Notes: generated by a model from the sequence alone, not told the origin. Positions 14,583 through 23,657 are shown, numbered from the stretch's first letter. The stretch: 40,286 nt of DNA from Clostridiaceae bacterium (GCA_009911355.1 QXXE01000036.1:1-40286), one strand, 5' to 3'. Numbers and translations: made by a program.

Positions 14583-15092
14583 ATGGATCTCAGCATGATC
14601 AACGGATATTTCCAGCAATACGGCGCGGTGGCGGTTTTTACGATCGTCCTGCTGGAATACTGCAACCTCCCCGGCTTCCCGGCGGGCATTATTATGCCGC
14701 TTGCGGGCGTCTGGGCGGCGCAGGGCAACCTCGGGTTCTGGACGGCGATCTGGCTGTCGGTCGCGGCAGGGCTGCTCGGCAGCATGATCCTGTATGCAAT
14801 CGGCAGGCTGGGCGGGCAGCTGTTCCTGGGCGCTTATCTCAAGCGTTTCCCCTCGCACAAGGCGGGCATCGACAAAACGCTTGACACCGTGCAGCGCCAC
14901 GGCGGCTGGGGGGTATTCCTCAGCAAGCTGATCCCAATGGTGCGGACGATTATATCCATCCCGGCCGGCGTGCTGAAAATGCCGCTGGGGCAGTACACGC
15001 TCAGCTCCCTTGCAGGCGTGTTTGTCTGGAATTTTATCTTTGTGGGGGCGGGATACGTCGGCGGCGAAGCGATTCTGCGTTATTTCGCCTGA
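14583..15092 (+). CDS. DedA family membrane protein
   Basis: This 169-residue protein of the DedA/SNARE-associated (VTT domain) family has four or five membrane segments. Signatures are the N-terminal LLEYCNLPGFPAGIIMPLAG, the central GSMILYAIGRLGGQ and the conserved FLSKLIPMVRTIISIPAGVLKMPLGQYTLSSLAG, where the Arg is essential in studied members. DedA proteins are implicated in flipping undecaprenyl phosphate or other phospholipids. The ATG follows AAGGA. The glycosyltransferase starts 37 bp later, so the two form an envelope or lipid operon. At 169 residues it is shorter than the usual 190-220, with the first re-entrant region compact. Confidence 0.9.
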   Translation: MDLSMINGYFQQYGAVAVFTIVLLEYCNLPGFPAGIIMPLAGVWAAQGNLGFWTAIWLSVAAGLLGSMILYAIGRLGGQLFLGAYLKRFPSHKAGIDKTLDTVQRHGGWGVFLSKLIPMVRTIISIPAGVLKMPLGQYTLSSLAGVFVWNFIFVGAGYVGGEAILRYFA

Positions 15093-15129
15093 TGGCCTGC
15101 GGAAGTTCAAAACAAGGAGGATATGGAAG

Positions 15130-16548
15130 ATGCGGATTGCAATGCTCACAAGTAATTACAAGCCTTTTGTCGGGGGCGTGCCGATCTCGATTGAGCGCCT
15201 TGCGGACGGGCTTCGCAGGCGGGGGCACATGGTGTTTGTGTTCGCGCCGGAATGCGGCGACACCCGTGCGGTGGATGATATTTTTACCTACCGGTTCCGG
15301 ACGGTGCGCCCGCTCCAGCGGGGCGGCTTCCGGCCGTCGCAGCTGTTTGACCCGGCGGTCGGGCGGCTGTTCCCCAACCTGGGCGCCGACGTCATCCATG
15401 TGCATGACCCGTTCCTGGTCGGGCAGCTGGGGCTGCGGCTGGGCAGGCGGTACGGCGTGCCTGTTGTGTTCACGCATCATACGCGCTACGACCAATACCT
15501 GCACTATGTGCGCGCATATGCGGCGGTGGAGGCGCGGGCGCGGGACGGGCACCCGCTGACGGCGGGGCTGCTGCGGGAGGTGCGGGAGAGCTGGCTCCCG
15601 GCGTATGTAACGGCGTTTGAGAACCGGTGCGACGCGGTAATCGCGCCGTCGGAAACGCTGCGGCAGGACCTACTCGGCGCGGGGGTGCAAAGCCCGATCT
15701 GCGTGCTGCCGACGGGGCTGACCGACGCGGCGTTCCTGCGGGATGAGCCGGCAAGTGCGCGGCTGCGCAAGGAGCTCCTCGGCGGCAGGAAGTATCTTTT
15801 GTGTACGGTCTCACGTTTGGGCCGGGAAAAAAATCTTGATATCCTGCTGCGCGGCATGGCGCTGCTGAAAGAGCGGATTGGCAGCAGCTTCCGGCTGGTA
15901 ATGATCGGCGAGGGGCCGGAGCGGGCGGCGCTGGAATCGCTGCGGGACAGGCTGGGGCTGACGGAGGAGGTACAGTTCCCGGGCGTGGTAAGTAACGACC
16001 AGCTGGCCATCTGGCACCGGGCGTGCGATTTATTTGTATTTGCTTCACGTTCAGAAACGCAGGGAATTGTCTTACTGGAAGCGATGGCAGCGGGCAGGCC
16101 GGTGGTTGCGCTGCGGGCTTCTGGCTCGCAGGACGTGGTACGCGACGGGGAAAACGGCCTTCTCACCTGTGAAGCCGAGCTGGCGCCGCGGATTGCGGAC
16201 GTTCTCACAGATGGGCGTCTCCGCCGTTCCCTGTCGGGGCAGGCGCTCATGACGGCGAGCCATTACACGGTCTGCGAAGTTGCCCGCTCTGCTGAGGCGC
16301 TTTACTGTGAGCTGGGCGGCGGGGCGCTGCCCCTGCACCCCGCGCCTGCGCGGCGAGCGGCAGGGCTCTGCCCTGCACCCGCGCCTGCGCGGCGAGCGGC
16401 AGGGCTCTGCCCTGCACCCGCGCCTACGCGGCGAGCGGCAGGGCTCTGCCCTGCACCCGCTGGGGCTTACGCCCCAGACCCCGAGATGCTGCCGCATCTC
16501 CACTCGCCTGCGGGCGGGACGAAGGTTTATAGCAATCATCAAAAATAG
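15130..16548 (+). CDS. GT4 glycosyltransferase with repeat-derived C-terminal tail
   Basis: This 472-residue GT-B fold enzyme of family GT4 has an N-terminal acceptor domain (TSNYKPFVGGVPISIERLADGLRRRGH, IHVHDPFLVG, FTHHTRYDQY) and a C-terminal nucleotide-sugar domain (SRLGREKNLDILL, GEGPERAAL, the E-x7-E region SETQGIVLLEAMAAGRPVVA). It resembles diacylglycerol glucosyltransferases and mannosyltransferases acting on membrane lipids. The start is the ATG at 15130 with AAGGAGG. The family-like part ends near residue 397. The final 75 residues are encoded by a dispersed type A repeat, including three in-frame copies of a 13-residue unit (APARRAAGLCPAP), so the native stop has been lost. Confidence 0.9.
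   Translation: MRIAMLTSNYKPFVGGVPISIERLADGLRRRGHMVFVFAPECGDTRAVDDIFTYRFRTVRPLQRGGFRPSQLFDPAVGRLFPNLGADVIHVHDPFLVGQLGLRLGRRYGVPVVFTHHTRYDQYLHYVRAYAAVEARARDGHPLTAGLLREVRESWLPAYVTAFENRCDAVIAPSETLRQDLLGAGVQSPICVLPTGLTDAAFLRDEPASARLRKELLGGRKYLLCTVSRLGREKNLDILLRGMALLKERIGSSFRLVMIGEGPERAALESLRDRLGLTEEVQFPGVVSNDQLAIWHRACDLFVFASRSETQGIVLLEAMAAGRPVVALRASGSQDVVRDGENGLLTCEAELAPRIADVLTDGRLRRSLSGQALMTASHYTVCEVARSAEALYCELGGGALPLHPAPARRAAGLCPAPAPARRAAGLCPAPAPTRRAAGLCPAPAGAYAPDPEMLPHLHSPAGGTKVYSNHQK
16331..16522 (+). repeat. Dispersed type A repeat with 39-bp tandem triplet
   Basis: A 39-bp unit beginning GCGCCTGCGCGGCGAGCGG starts at 16342, 16381 and 16420, followed by the CTGGGGC and GAGATGC hairpins and the core at 16505-16520. 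It overlaps the 3' end of the glycosyltransferase reading frame. Confidence 0.9.
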
Positions 16549-16633
16549 CACCCGGGATTGACAATATTGGTATCGCAATTCAAAATGCCTTTTTATGTTT
16601 AGGTTTATGCACAAAGAATAAGACACCACAAAA

Positions 16634-16664
16634 AGAACGCCTTTACCGATGGTAAAGGCGTTCT
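16634..16664. terminator. Terminator between glycosyltransferase and lysS
   Basis: AGAACGCCTTTACC/GGTAAAGGCGTTCT is a 14-bp stem with a three-base loop. The minus strand continues into TTTT, so it suits lysS best, but it can also serve the convergent glycosyltransferase gene. Confidence 0.8.
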
Positions 16665-16762
16665 CTTCGTCATATAGTAAACTTTTCGAATTGTAAAAAC
16701 GGATAAGCTACGGGAAAAAGATTCTCCTCCATAGTCTCAATACCTTCAGTTTACGCGCTTTC

Positions 16763-18268
16763 TCAATCCAAAGGCTTCATCGTGGGGAAGAGCAGGACGT
16801 CACGAATCGACGAGCTATCGGTCAGGAACATCACAAGGCGGTCAATCCCCATCCCCATGCCGCCCGTAGGAGGCATACCGTATTCCAGCGCGGTCAGGAA
16901 ATCCTCGTCCATCATATTGGCCTCGTCATCCCCGGCAGCACGTAGCGCCGCCTGGCGCTCGAAGCGGCCCCGCTGGTCAATGGGGTCGTTCAGCTCCGAG
17001 AAGGCGTTGCAAAGCTCACGCCCATAGATAAAGCACTCAAACCGTTCGGTCAGCCGCGGGTCGGAGGGCTTGCGCTTGGCAAGCGGGGAAATCTCGACGG
17101 GATAATCGGTAATAAAGGTTGGCTGTATCAGGTTTTCCTCGACGAAAACATCGTAGCACAGCGCGAGCAGGTCACCCCAGCTATCCTTGCCCTTCTCAAT
17201 TTCCAGCCCTTTTTCCTGTACGGCGGCAAGCGCCTGCGCACCGTCCATTGCCATAAAGTCAAGGCCCGCGTATTCCTTGACGGCCTCAGCCATCGTCATA
17301 CGCTTCCAGCCCTTCGAGAAATCGAGTTCGGTGCCCTGATAGGTCACCTTTGTCGTGCCAAGCACGGTTTCGCAGACATGCACGACCATATCCTCGGTGA
17401 TATCCATCATGCCGTGGTAATCGGTGTATGCCTGGTAAAGCTCAATGGTCGTAAACTCAGGGTTGTGCTTGGTGTCCATGCCCTCGTTGCGGAAGATGCG
17501 GCCGATTTCATAAACCTGCTCAAAGCCGCCGACGATCAGCCGCTTGAGGTGCAGCTCGGTCGCGATACGCATATACATATCGATATCGAGCGCGTTATGG
17601 TGGGTAATAAACGGCCTTGCCGCCGCGCCGCCGGGGATGGTATTCAGGCAGGGGGTTTCAACCTCCATAAAGCCGCGCCCATCCATAAATCGGCGGATTT
17701 CGCGCACGATTGCCGAGCGCTTCTCGAAGGTATCGCGCACTTCGGGGTTGATGATGAGGTCAACATAGCGCTGGCGGTACCGCATATCGGTGTCTTTCAG
17801 CCCATGCCATTTCTCGGGCAGCGGGATCAGGTTTTTCGACAGGAGCACAAGCTCGCTGACGCGGACAGAGATCTCGCCTTTCTGAGTGCGGAACACCTCG
17901 CCTGCAACGCCGACCAGATCGCCGATATCGAGCTTTTTAAATGCCTTGTATTCTTCGTCGCCGATCAGGTCGCGCTTGACGCACATCTGAAGCCTGCCAT
18001 AGCGGTCGGCGAGGTCGGCAAAGGTCAGCTTGCCCATGATGCGCTTAGACATCATGCGCCCTGCAAGGCGGACGGTCTGTCCTTCGAGCTCTTCAAACCC
18101 CGAGAGGATATCGGTTGTGTGGTGTGTGCGGTCAAAGCGCACCTGTACAAAGGGGTCGGCGCCCGCTTCCTGGAGCTCTGCAAGCTTGCTCCGGCGGATG
18201 CGCAGCAGTTCATTCAGTTCGGCCTGGGTAGGCTCTGCCTGCTGGTTATTATTTGTCTGTTCTGCCAT
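16763..18268 (-). CDS. lysS: Lysyl-tRNA synthetase (class II)
   Basis: This 501-residue class II enzyme attaches lysine to tRNA(Lys). An N-terminal helical extension precedes the OB-fold anticodon-binding domain (about 65-175: [23 protein letters not shown]). The catalytic domain has motif 1 around [10 protein letters not shown], motif 2 [20 protein letters not shown] and motif 3 [26 protein letters not shown]. The length is typical of bacterial LysS. It lies downstream of greA on the same strand, a common Firmicutes pairing, with a type B repeat inserted between. The ATG follows AAAGGTGAG. Confidence 0.97.
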   Translation of the reverse strand: MAEQTNNNQQAEPTQAELNELLRIRRSKLAELQEAGADPFVQVRFDRTHHTTDILSGFEELEGQTVRLAGRMMSKRIMGKLTFADLADRYGRLQMCVKRDLIGDEEYKAFKKLDIGDLVGVAGEVFRTQKGEISVRVSELVLLSKNLIPLPEKWHGLKDTDMRYRQRYVDLIINPEVRDTFEKRSAIVREIRRFMDGRGFMEVETPCLNTIPGGAAARPFITHHNALDIDMYMRIATELHLKRLIVGGFEQVYEIGRIFRNEGMDTKHNPEFTTIELYQAYTDYHGMMDITEDMVVHVCETVLGTTKVTYQGTELDFSKGWKRMTMAEAVKEYAGLDFMAMDGAQALAAVQEKGLEIEKGKDSWGDLLALCYDVFVEENLIQPTFITDYPVEISPLAKRKPSDPRLTERFECFIYGRELCNAFSELNDPIDQRGRFERQAALRAAGDDEANMMDEDFLTALEYGMPPTGGMGMGIDRLVMFLTDSSSIRDVLLFPTMKPLD

Positions 18269-18309
18269 ATTAAAATCTCACCTTTTCGGTTTTTCTGCTC
18301 ATTCGCTTT

Positions 18310-18449
18310 CTCTTTTTCAGCAGGCGCCAGGGGACACAGCCCTCTGGCCCTGCGCGGGCCGCGCCATGGGGCTCTGCCCCCTGGACCCCCGCGATTTTTT
18401 TGTAAAAAAATCGAGTAAAAACTTTATCGCGCCTGCGGGCGGGACGGAA
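18310..18449 (+). repeat. Dispersed modular repeat, type B
   Basis: A GGGCTCTGCCCC hairpin is followed by a 22-bp A/T-rich palindrome CGAT7..A7TCG (18392-18413), GAGTAAAAACTT, and the core (18431-18446). It lies between greA and lysS. Confidence 0.85.
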
Positions 18450-18570
18450 GGGGAAACGCAATTCTCCCAGCCAATCAGCACATTTTTTTCGGGATTTCAC
18501 GCTAAAAGTGTTCTGCAACACACCGCTTAGGCGCGGAGCATCTGATATTCGCCAAAATGCGCGAACCTGA

Positions 18571-19044
18571 TCACTTTTTCAGGTCTACGATTTTATACTG
18601 GATCACCCCAGCCGGTGCTTCGACCTCTACGATCGAGCCGATCTTTTTGCCCAGCATTGCTTTGCCAAACGGCGACTCATCGGAAATCTTGCCGCTCATC
18701 GGGTCGGCTTCCTGAGACCCTACGAAGTGGTATTCCTCCACGTCGCCAAACTCAAGATCCTCGACCGTGAACCGGCAGCCTGGGGAAACCTCATCCGCAG
18801 CGTACAGGTCGTCGGTGATGATCACCGCATGGGCAACGATATTTTCGATCTCCGCGATCCGGGAATACAGCTTGCCCTGCTCGTTTTTCGCTTCGTCATA
18901 CTCCGAGTTCTCCGACAGGTCGCCAAAAGAACGCGCTTCTTTAATTTGCTCCGCGACTTCCTTCTCGCGCACGGTCTTCAAGTAATCCAGTTCATCGACC
19001 AGCTTATCATAGCTTTCCTGGGTCAGCTTAAATTCTTTCGCCAT
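18571..19044 (-). CDS. greA: Transcription elongation factor GreA
   Basis: This 157-residue protein has the standard GreA layout. An N-terminal antiparallel coiled coil (1-75) carries the acidic tip motif DLSENSEYDEAK, which donates the acidic residues to the RNA polymerase active centre to stimulate cleavage of backtracked RNA. A C-terminal FKBP-like domain follows (PGCRFTVEDLEFGDVEEYHFVGSQEADPMSGKISDESPFGKAMLGKKIGSIVEVEAP). The ATG at 19044 follows AGAAGG. The gene is driven by a perfect-consensus promoter embedded in the preceding ctpA terminator (19080-19117). lysS lies downstream. Confidence 0.97.
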   Translation of the reverse strand: MAKEFKLTQESYDKLVDELDYLKTVREKEVAEQIKEARSFGDLSENSEYDEAKNEQGKLYSRIAEIENIVAHAVIITDDLYAADEVSPGCRFTVEDLEFGDVEEYHFVGSQEADPMSGKISDESPFGKAMLGKKIGSIVEVEAPAGVIQYKIVDLKK

Positions 19045-19079
19045 AAGTCAAACCTTCTTTTCCATATACATTACTCCTT

Positions 19080-19108
19080 ATTATAAAAAAACCGGCCGCC
19101 AATGTCAA
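19080..19108 (-). promoter_or_regulatory. greA promoter inside the ctpA terminator
   Basis: On the minus strand TTGACA (19108-19103) is exactly 17 bp from TATAAT (19085-19080); both match consensus. The -35 box is the loop of the terminator hairpin, and the spacer contains its 3' arm and U-run. Confidence 0.85.
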
Positions 19109-19117
19109 GGCGGTCGG
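19085..19117 (-). terminator. ctpA terminator overlapping greA promoter
   Basis: On the minus strand CCGACCGCC (19117-19109) pairs with GGCGGCCGG (19100-19092, one G-U) around an eight-base loop, and U7 (19091-19085) follows. It begins 8 bp past the ctpA stop. Confidence 0.85.
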
Positions 19118-19124
19118 CCATGTT

Positions 19125-20348
19125 TTATGGATTTTTCACATTTTCACTATTTTCTGCGCCTGTTTCCGCGGTTTTTTTCGCCAGCGCGCCTACCGCCGCT
19201 GCCAGCTGCGGGTCTTCCCCGGGCTCGAGGAAGTAAAACACCGCGCCTTCCGGCAGCGCAACTTCCAGATCCGGGGTCATGCCGGTCTCGCCCAGCGCGC
19301 GCCCCTGCGGGGTCAGGTACTGCTGGTCGGACAGCACAATCTCCGAACCGCCTGCCAGCTTGTAGGTATTCTGCGCCCGCTCCTTGCCGGTCGTCTTCGC
19401 CCCTACGGTGACCGCGCGTCCATATTCCTGCATCAGCGCCGCAAAAAACTCCGCCGCCGAATAAGACTGCTCGTCTGCAAGCACCGCCAAAGGGATGTCG
19501 TCGTGCTCCGCCCCCGAGGTCCTCCGCATCTCGCGCCCGTTTTTACGCCGCAGGATCATCACATCGCACTCGGGCAGGAACCGGTCGGCAACCTGCTCCA
19601 TTTCGGAAACCAGCCCGCCGCTGTTGTGGCGCACGTCGATCACCAGCTGTTCCATCCCCTGCTCCTGCAACGCCTGATAGGCGGCTTCAAACTGCTCCGC
19701 CGCGCCCTTGTGGAAGCTGAAAATGCGGATCAGCCCAACGCGGTCCTCCAGCAGCTCCCCCTCGGCCATCAGCTGGGTCAGGCGGCGGCGTTCGAGGGAT
19801 ACCTCGCGCTCGCTCTCAGCACCGTTTTCCACATGCAGGAACGTCACCCGGACCTCCGTCCCCTCCTTGCCGCGCACCGCCTCTACCAGCGCGTCATAGC
19901 CGTCCTGTGCCGCTGTAACGCCGTCCGCCGCAAGCAGCCAGTCGCCCGGCAAAATACCCTGCTCCTTCGCCGAAGAGCCGTCCAGGATGCGGTAAACCCG
20001 CGCGGCCTGCCGCTCCTCGTCCCAGACGCACTGCACGCCAACCCCAAAGGTCTCGCCGTACTTGTTGGCTTCGTATTCTTCTGCAATTTCGGCGGGCAGG
20101 TAAAGGCTGTACCGGTCGTCCAGGGACTTCATCATGCCATATGCTGCCATATCGCCCATCATATCTGCGTCCGCTTCCCCGATAAATTGCCGGTCCACCG
20201 TATCCAAAATCTGCCCCAGCTTGAGCATCGTCGTCATATGCCTGCCGTAGCCCGGCAGGAACAGCAGCACCGCAAGGATGCACGCCAACAGCATCCCCAG
20301 CGCCCCCGCTGCCGCGCCGCGCAGCAGCGCCTTTTTTTCACCCTGCAC
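19125..20348 (-). CDS. S41 family carboxy-terminal processing protease (CtpA)
   Basis: This 407-residue extracytoplasmic serine protease is anchored by one N-terminal membrane helix (about 10-31). A helical region leads into a PDZ domain (about 98-175, FGVGVQC...ILDGSSAKEQGILPGDWLLAADG). The S41 catalytic core contains VIDVRHNSGG, Ser297 in EQSYSAAEFF and Lys322 in KTTGKE. The Ser-Lys spacing of 25 equals that of CtpB proteases. The GTG start has GGAGG at 9-nt spacing. It is the last gene of the ftsE-ftsX-envC-ctpA cluster, where such proteases often trim or activate the peptidoglycan hydrolase partner. Confidence 0.93.
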   Translation of the reverse strand: MQGEKKALLRGAAAGALGMLLACILAVLLFLPGYGRHMTTMLKLGQILDTVDRQFIGEADADMMGDMAAYGMMKSLDDRYSLYLPAEIAEEYEANKYGETFGVGVQCVWDEERQAARVYRILDGSSAKEQGILPGDWLLAADGVTAAQDGYDALVEAVRGKEGTEVRVTFLHVENGAESEREVSLERRRLTQLMAEGELLEDRVGLIRIFSFHKGAAEQFEAAYQALQEQGMEQLVIDVRHNSGGLVSEMEQVADRFLPECDVMILRRKNGREMRRTSGAEHDDIPLAVLADEQSYSAAEFFAALMQEYGRAVTVGAKTTGKERAQNTYKLAGGSEIVLSDQQYLTPQGRALGETGMTPDLEVALPEGAVFYFLEPGEDPQLAAAVGALAKKTAETGAENSENVKNP

Positions 20349-20437
20349 CGTTATGTACCTCCGCTTCTGTCAATCTGCCCGTTTTGCGAAAAGCGGGAAA
20401 GAACCGCTGTCCTCCCCCGCTGTCGTGATTATGTACT

Positions 20438-21640
20438 TTAGAAATACTGCATTGGGTCGGTGGTCGAGCCATTGATGAACACCTGGAAATGCAGGTGGTT
20501 ACCCGAAGAATTGCCCGTCGAGCCGACCTCGCCCAGCTTCTGCCCCGTCGAGACCTGCTGCCCGACCGAAACGCTGCGGCGCGACATATGCGCATAGCCG
20601 GTCATCACGCCGCCGCCGTGGTCGACAACGACATAGTTGCCGTAGGAATTGTACATGCCGCTCTTGACCACCGTGCCGGGCGCTGCCGCCTTGATGGTCG
20701 TACCGCCCGCAATCGCGATATCGGTGCCGGAGTGGAAGTTCTGCTTGCCCCACAGGTTGCGCCAGCCATAAGGGCTGGTCAACGTGCCGCGGGATGGGAG
20801 CGGCCAGCTGAACGTGCCGCTGTACGGGACGCCGCTGCTGCTTTTTGTGCCGTTTTGCGCCGCTTTGCGGGCCGCCTCGGCAGCCTTGCGGCTGATCTCC
20901 GCAATTTCCGCGTTGATGGACGACTTTTCAGCTTCCATCCGCTCGCTTTCCTTCTGCGCCTTCTCAATATCGTTTTCCAGCACTTCCTGAAGCTTCTGCT
21001 GCTCGGCGCGCTGTTCGTCAAGCTCGTCGTATTTGACCTCAAGCGTGCCCTTGTATTCCTCCTGCTCGGACTTATCCGCTTCCAGCTTGGCCTTTGCGGC
21101 GGCTACCGCTTCCTTCGCGGCCTCGTAAGCCTCCAAAAGCTGCTTGTCATAGTCCATAATGCGGGAAACATATTCCATACGCTGGATCATCGTGCTGAAC
21201 GAATCCGAGCCCAGCACAACGTCAAGATAGCTGGCATCGCCCTGCTTGTACATGTTGCAGATACGCTTTTCGTAGGTATCCTGCATATCGTCCAGCCGGA
21301 TCTGGGCCTCTACCAGCTGCTGCTGGGTAACCTCGATCTCGCCCTCAAGCTCCTTGATAATCCCCTCAACCGCGGTAATCTCATCCTCGGTCAGCACCAT
21401 CTGCTCTTCCAGCTTGGCCTTTTTCTCCGAGATGGCTTCCACCTGCTTGTTCAGGTCGGCAATCTCCGCCTTGATTTTCTTCTGCTTGTCGCTGATCTCT
21501 TGAAGCTGCTGCTTGAGCTGCGAGGTTGTCGCCGCGCCCGCCGAAGCGAGCCCGCCCGCGAGCAGTGAAAACAGCATCGAACCGACCAGCACTGCCGCGA
21601 TCACACCGGCAACCCGTTTGACCGCCTTCTGGGACAACAT
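20438..21640 (-). CDS. EnvC/PcsB-like coiled-coil M23 peptidase
   Basis: This 400-residue secreted protein has an N-terminal signal or anchor (about 10-37), a long coiled coil (40-265) as in EnvC and PcsB, and a LytM/M23 domain (about 280-400). All zinc ligands are present: His303 and Asp307 in FHSGTDIA, and His382/His384 in NHLHFQ. It may therefore be an active peptidoglycan endopeptidase rather than a degenerate activator. FtsEX proteins engage such coiled-coil partners across the membrane to license septal peptidoglycan cleavage, and ftsEX lies directly upstream. The ATG follows AAAGGAG. Confidence 0.93.
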   Translation of the reverse strand: MLSQKAVKRVAGVIAAVLVGSMLFSLLAGGLASAGAATTSQLKQQLQEISDKQKKIKAEIADLNKQVEAISEKKAKLEEQMVLTEDEITAVEGIIKELEGEIEVTQQQLVEAQIRLDDMQDTYEKRICNMYKQGDASYLDVVLGSDSFSTMIQRMEYVSRIMDYDKQLLEAYEAAKEAVAAAKAKLEADKSEQEEYKGTLEVKYDELDEQRAEQQKLQEVLENDIEKAQKESERMEAEKSSINAEIAEISRKAAEAARKAAQNGTKSSSGVPYSGTFSWPLPSRGTLTSPYGWRNLWGKQNFHSGTDIAIAGGTTIKAAAPGTVVKSGMYNSYGNYVVVDHGGGVMTGYAHMSRRSVSVGQQVSTGQKLGEVGSTGNSSGNHLHFQVFINGSTTDPMQYF

Positions 21641-21707
21641 GAAAAAAGACTCCTTTCACATAAACAACAAACTGATTCCATCAAACGCCGCACACGGCCG
21701 AACCTCC

Positions 21708-21825
21708 CCCGTCCCGCCCGCAGGCGAGAACGGGATTCCAAAGGGGCAAGCCCCTTTGGCGCTGTCCGCGCAGGACCGGGTGCAGGGCAGAGCCCTGCCG
21801 CCCGCCGCGCAGGCGCAGGCTCAAA
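21708..21825 (-). repeat. Dispersed modular repeat, mixed type C/A
   Basis: The inverted core (21709-21726) is followed by the 22-bp palindrome (21738-21759), then a GGGTGCAGGGC/GCCCTGC hairpin and a CCGCCGCGCAGGCGC unit. It lies between ftsX and envC. Confidence 0.8.
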
Positions 21826-22714
21826 CATCGAGGAATCGGCGCATCGACAGCACCGAGCCGCCAATGCCTACCACAACGCCGACCCCCAGGAAGATCCCCA
21901 GGATGTAAGGCCGCACCAGCTCAAATTCTACCATGCTGAACGCCGGCAAAATGCTGGCAATCATCTGATGGAGCTCCAGGTAAACGCCCCACTGGGCAAA
22001 AAATGCCAAGCCGCCGCCAACAAGCCCCAGCAGAAGCCCTTCAATCACAAACGGCCAGCGGATGAACCAGTTGGTCGCACCCACCATCTTCATGATCGCG
22101 ATTTCATCCCGCCGGGAGAACATCGCAAGCTTAACCGTATTCGAGATAATAAAAATCGAAATCGCGCCCAGCGCAATGACCAGCACCAGCGACACGATCT
22201 GGCACACCCGCTGCACACGCAGCAGCATCGCGATCGTATCCTCGCTGGAATCGGTGTCGTCAACCCCTGCAATCTGCCGGATCTGGCTGCGCGTCTGGCG
22301 CACCAGCGACACGTCCTTGAGCGTCACATGGTAGGAATCCGGCAGCGGGTTGTGCTCCGAATCAAAATCGTCCAGCATCCCCGCGTCTTCGCCAAGCTCC
22401 GCCCGGAACTCTTCCAGCGCGGTGTCCTTCGCCTTGAACTCCACCGACGCGACATTTTCGATCGCGAGCAGCTCCCGTTCCAGCCCGCGCGCCTGCTCGC
22501 CCGAATAGCTGTCGTCGACCCAGACGACAATCTCGCTCTGGGCCTGCAAATCAGCAATGGCAAGATTGATATTGAAGGAAAGCAGCGTCACACTCCCGGT
22601 AATGAGCAGGCAGGCCAGGATAATGCTGACCGTCGCGAAACTCATGAACCCGTGATGGAAAATGCTGCGCACGCCCTCCTTCAGGAAATAACTAAAACTC
22701 ATGCGGTTCTTCAT
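21821..22714 (-). CDS. ftsX: Cell division protein FtsX
   Basis: This 297-residue membrane protein has four helices with the FtsX layout. Helix 1 (about 22-45) is followed by an extracellular domain (about 50-170, VVWVDDSYSGEQARGLERELL...LPDSYHVTLKD). Helices 2-4 form the FtsX permease domain, including RRDEIAIMKMVGATNWFIRWPFVIEGLLLGLVG. It partners FtsE to form an ABC complex that transmits an ATP-driven signal to the periplasmic hydrolase. The start chosen is the ATG at 22714, overlapping ftsE by 23 bases, with GGTGGG upstream; the ATG at 22702 is an alternative. Confidence 0.95.
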   Translation of the reverse strand: MKNRMSFSYFLKEGVRSIFHHGFMSFATVSIILACLLITGSVTLLSFNINLAIADLQAQSEIVVWVDDSYSGEQARGLERELLAIENVASVEFKAKDTALEEFRAELGEDAGMLDDFDSEHNPLPDSYHVTLKDVSLVRQTRSQIRQIAGVDDTDSSEDTIAMLLRVQRVCQIVSLVLVIALGAISIFIISNTVKLAMFSRRDEIAIMKMVGATNWFIRWPFVIEGLLLGLVGGGLAFFAQWGVYLELHQMIASILPAFSMVEFELVRPYILGIFLGVGVVVGIGGSVLSMRRFLDV

Positions 22715-23390
22715 ATTCGTAATACCCACCTGTTTGGTCACTGATAATTTCGCCGTTATTGATAACGATGACGCGCTTTTCAAACTTGTCAACCAATTCC
22801 TTTTCGTGCGTTACGATCAGGATGGTCGTGCCCAGCTCGTTAATCTTCTCGAACAGGGTCATAAGCTCCAGCGAGCGTGCCGGGTCAAGGTTGCCGGTCG
22901 GCTCGTCGGCAATGATAAGGCGCGGGTTGTTGACCAGCGCGCGGGCGATGGCGACGCGCTGCTGCTCGCCGCCGGAAAGCTCCTGCGGGCGGACGTCCAT
23001 TTTGTCGGTCAGCCCGACAAGGTCCAGGACATAGCGCACGCGCTTGCGGATAGCGCGGTTGCGCACGCCGATCGCCCGCATTGCGAACGCGACGTTTTCA
23101 TAGACCGATTTGTCGCCGATCAGGCGGAAATCCTGGAACACAACGCCGAGGGTACGGCGCAGATAGGGGATCTCGCGCTTTTTGATGTTGCCGATATTGT
23201 AGTTGTTGACGACAATCCGGCCCGAGGTCGGGCGGATCTCGCCGGTCAGCAGCTTAATCAGGGTGGATTTGCCGGAGCCGGACGAACCGGTCAGGAAGAC
23301 GAACTCACCCTCATCAATCCGCAGCGTCGCCTTATGTACGGCCCGGGTGCCGTTGTCGTACACCATGCTGACGTCGCTCATTCTGATCAC
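22692..23390 (-). CDS. ftsE: Cell division ATP-binding protein FtsE
   Basis: This 232-residue ABC ATPase has Walker A GSSGSGKST (35-43), FtsE-type Q-loop region GVVFQDFRLIGDKSVYENVAFAMR, signature LSGGEQQRVAIARA, Walker B LIIADEPTGNLDP and switch HEKEL. The sequence MSDVSMVYDNGTRAVHKATLRI at the N terminus is typical of FtsE. The GTG start is preceded by GAGGAGG at 10-nt spacing. It is the first ABC gene of the ftsE-ftsX-envC-ctpA cluster, separated from the CdaR-like regulator gene by a type B repeat. Confidence 0.96.
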   Translation of the reverse strand: MIRMSDVSMVYDNGTRAVHKATLRIDEGEFVFLTGSSGSGKSTLIKLLTGEIRPTSGRIVVNNYNIGNIKKREIPYLRRTLGVVFQDFRLIGDKSVYENVAFAMRAIGVRNRAIRKRVRYVLDLVGLTDKMDVRPQELSGGEQQRVAIARALVNNPRLIIADEPTGNLDPARSLELMTLFEKINELGTTILIVTHEKELVDKFEKRVIVINNGEIISDQTGGYYEYEEPHEF

Positions 23391-23529
23391 GTCTGATAAA
23401 CCTCCTCTTTGGCGCTTCGCGCTGGCGGCGCCTGCGCTTCCCCAACGCCCGCGAGGGGGGTGGGGATTGTTCGGGAAATAATGCTGGTTGCTGTTCCGCC
23501 GGGCTCCCGGGCGGTCAGCCCCCGTTTCT

Positions 23530-23638
23530 GCCTTGGCCCTGCGCGGGCTGCGCCAGGGGACGCTGTCCCCTGGACCCCTGCGATTTTTTTGGAAAAAAAT
23601 CGAGTAAAAACTTCATTCCGCCTGCGGGCGGGACGGGA
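23530..23638 (+). repeat. Dispersed modular repeat, type B
   Basis: A GGGGACGCTGTCCCC hairpin, the 22-bp CGAT7GGA7TCG palindrome (23581-23602), AGTAAAAACTT and the core (23620-23635) lie between the CdaR-like gene and ftsE. Confidence 0.85.
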
Positions 23639-23657
23639 AATCGGGTTTCAGGGTGCC

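Noticed and set aside
16342..16458. 39-bp tandem repeats as a CRISPR-like array
   Set aside because: The three copies are contiguous with no unique spacers, and the unit is a known module of the dispersed repeat.
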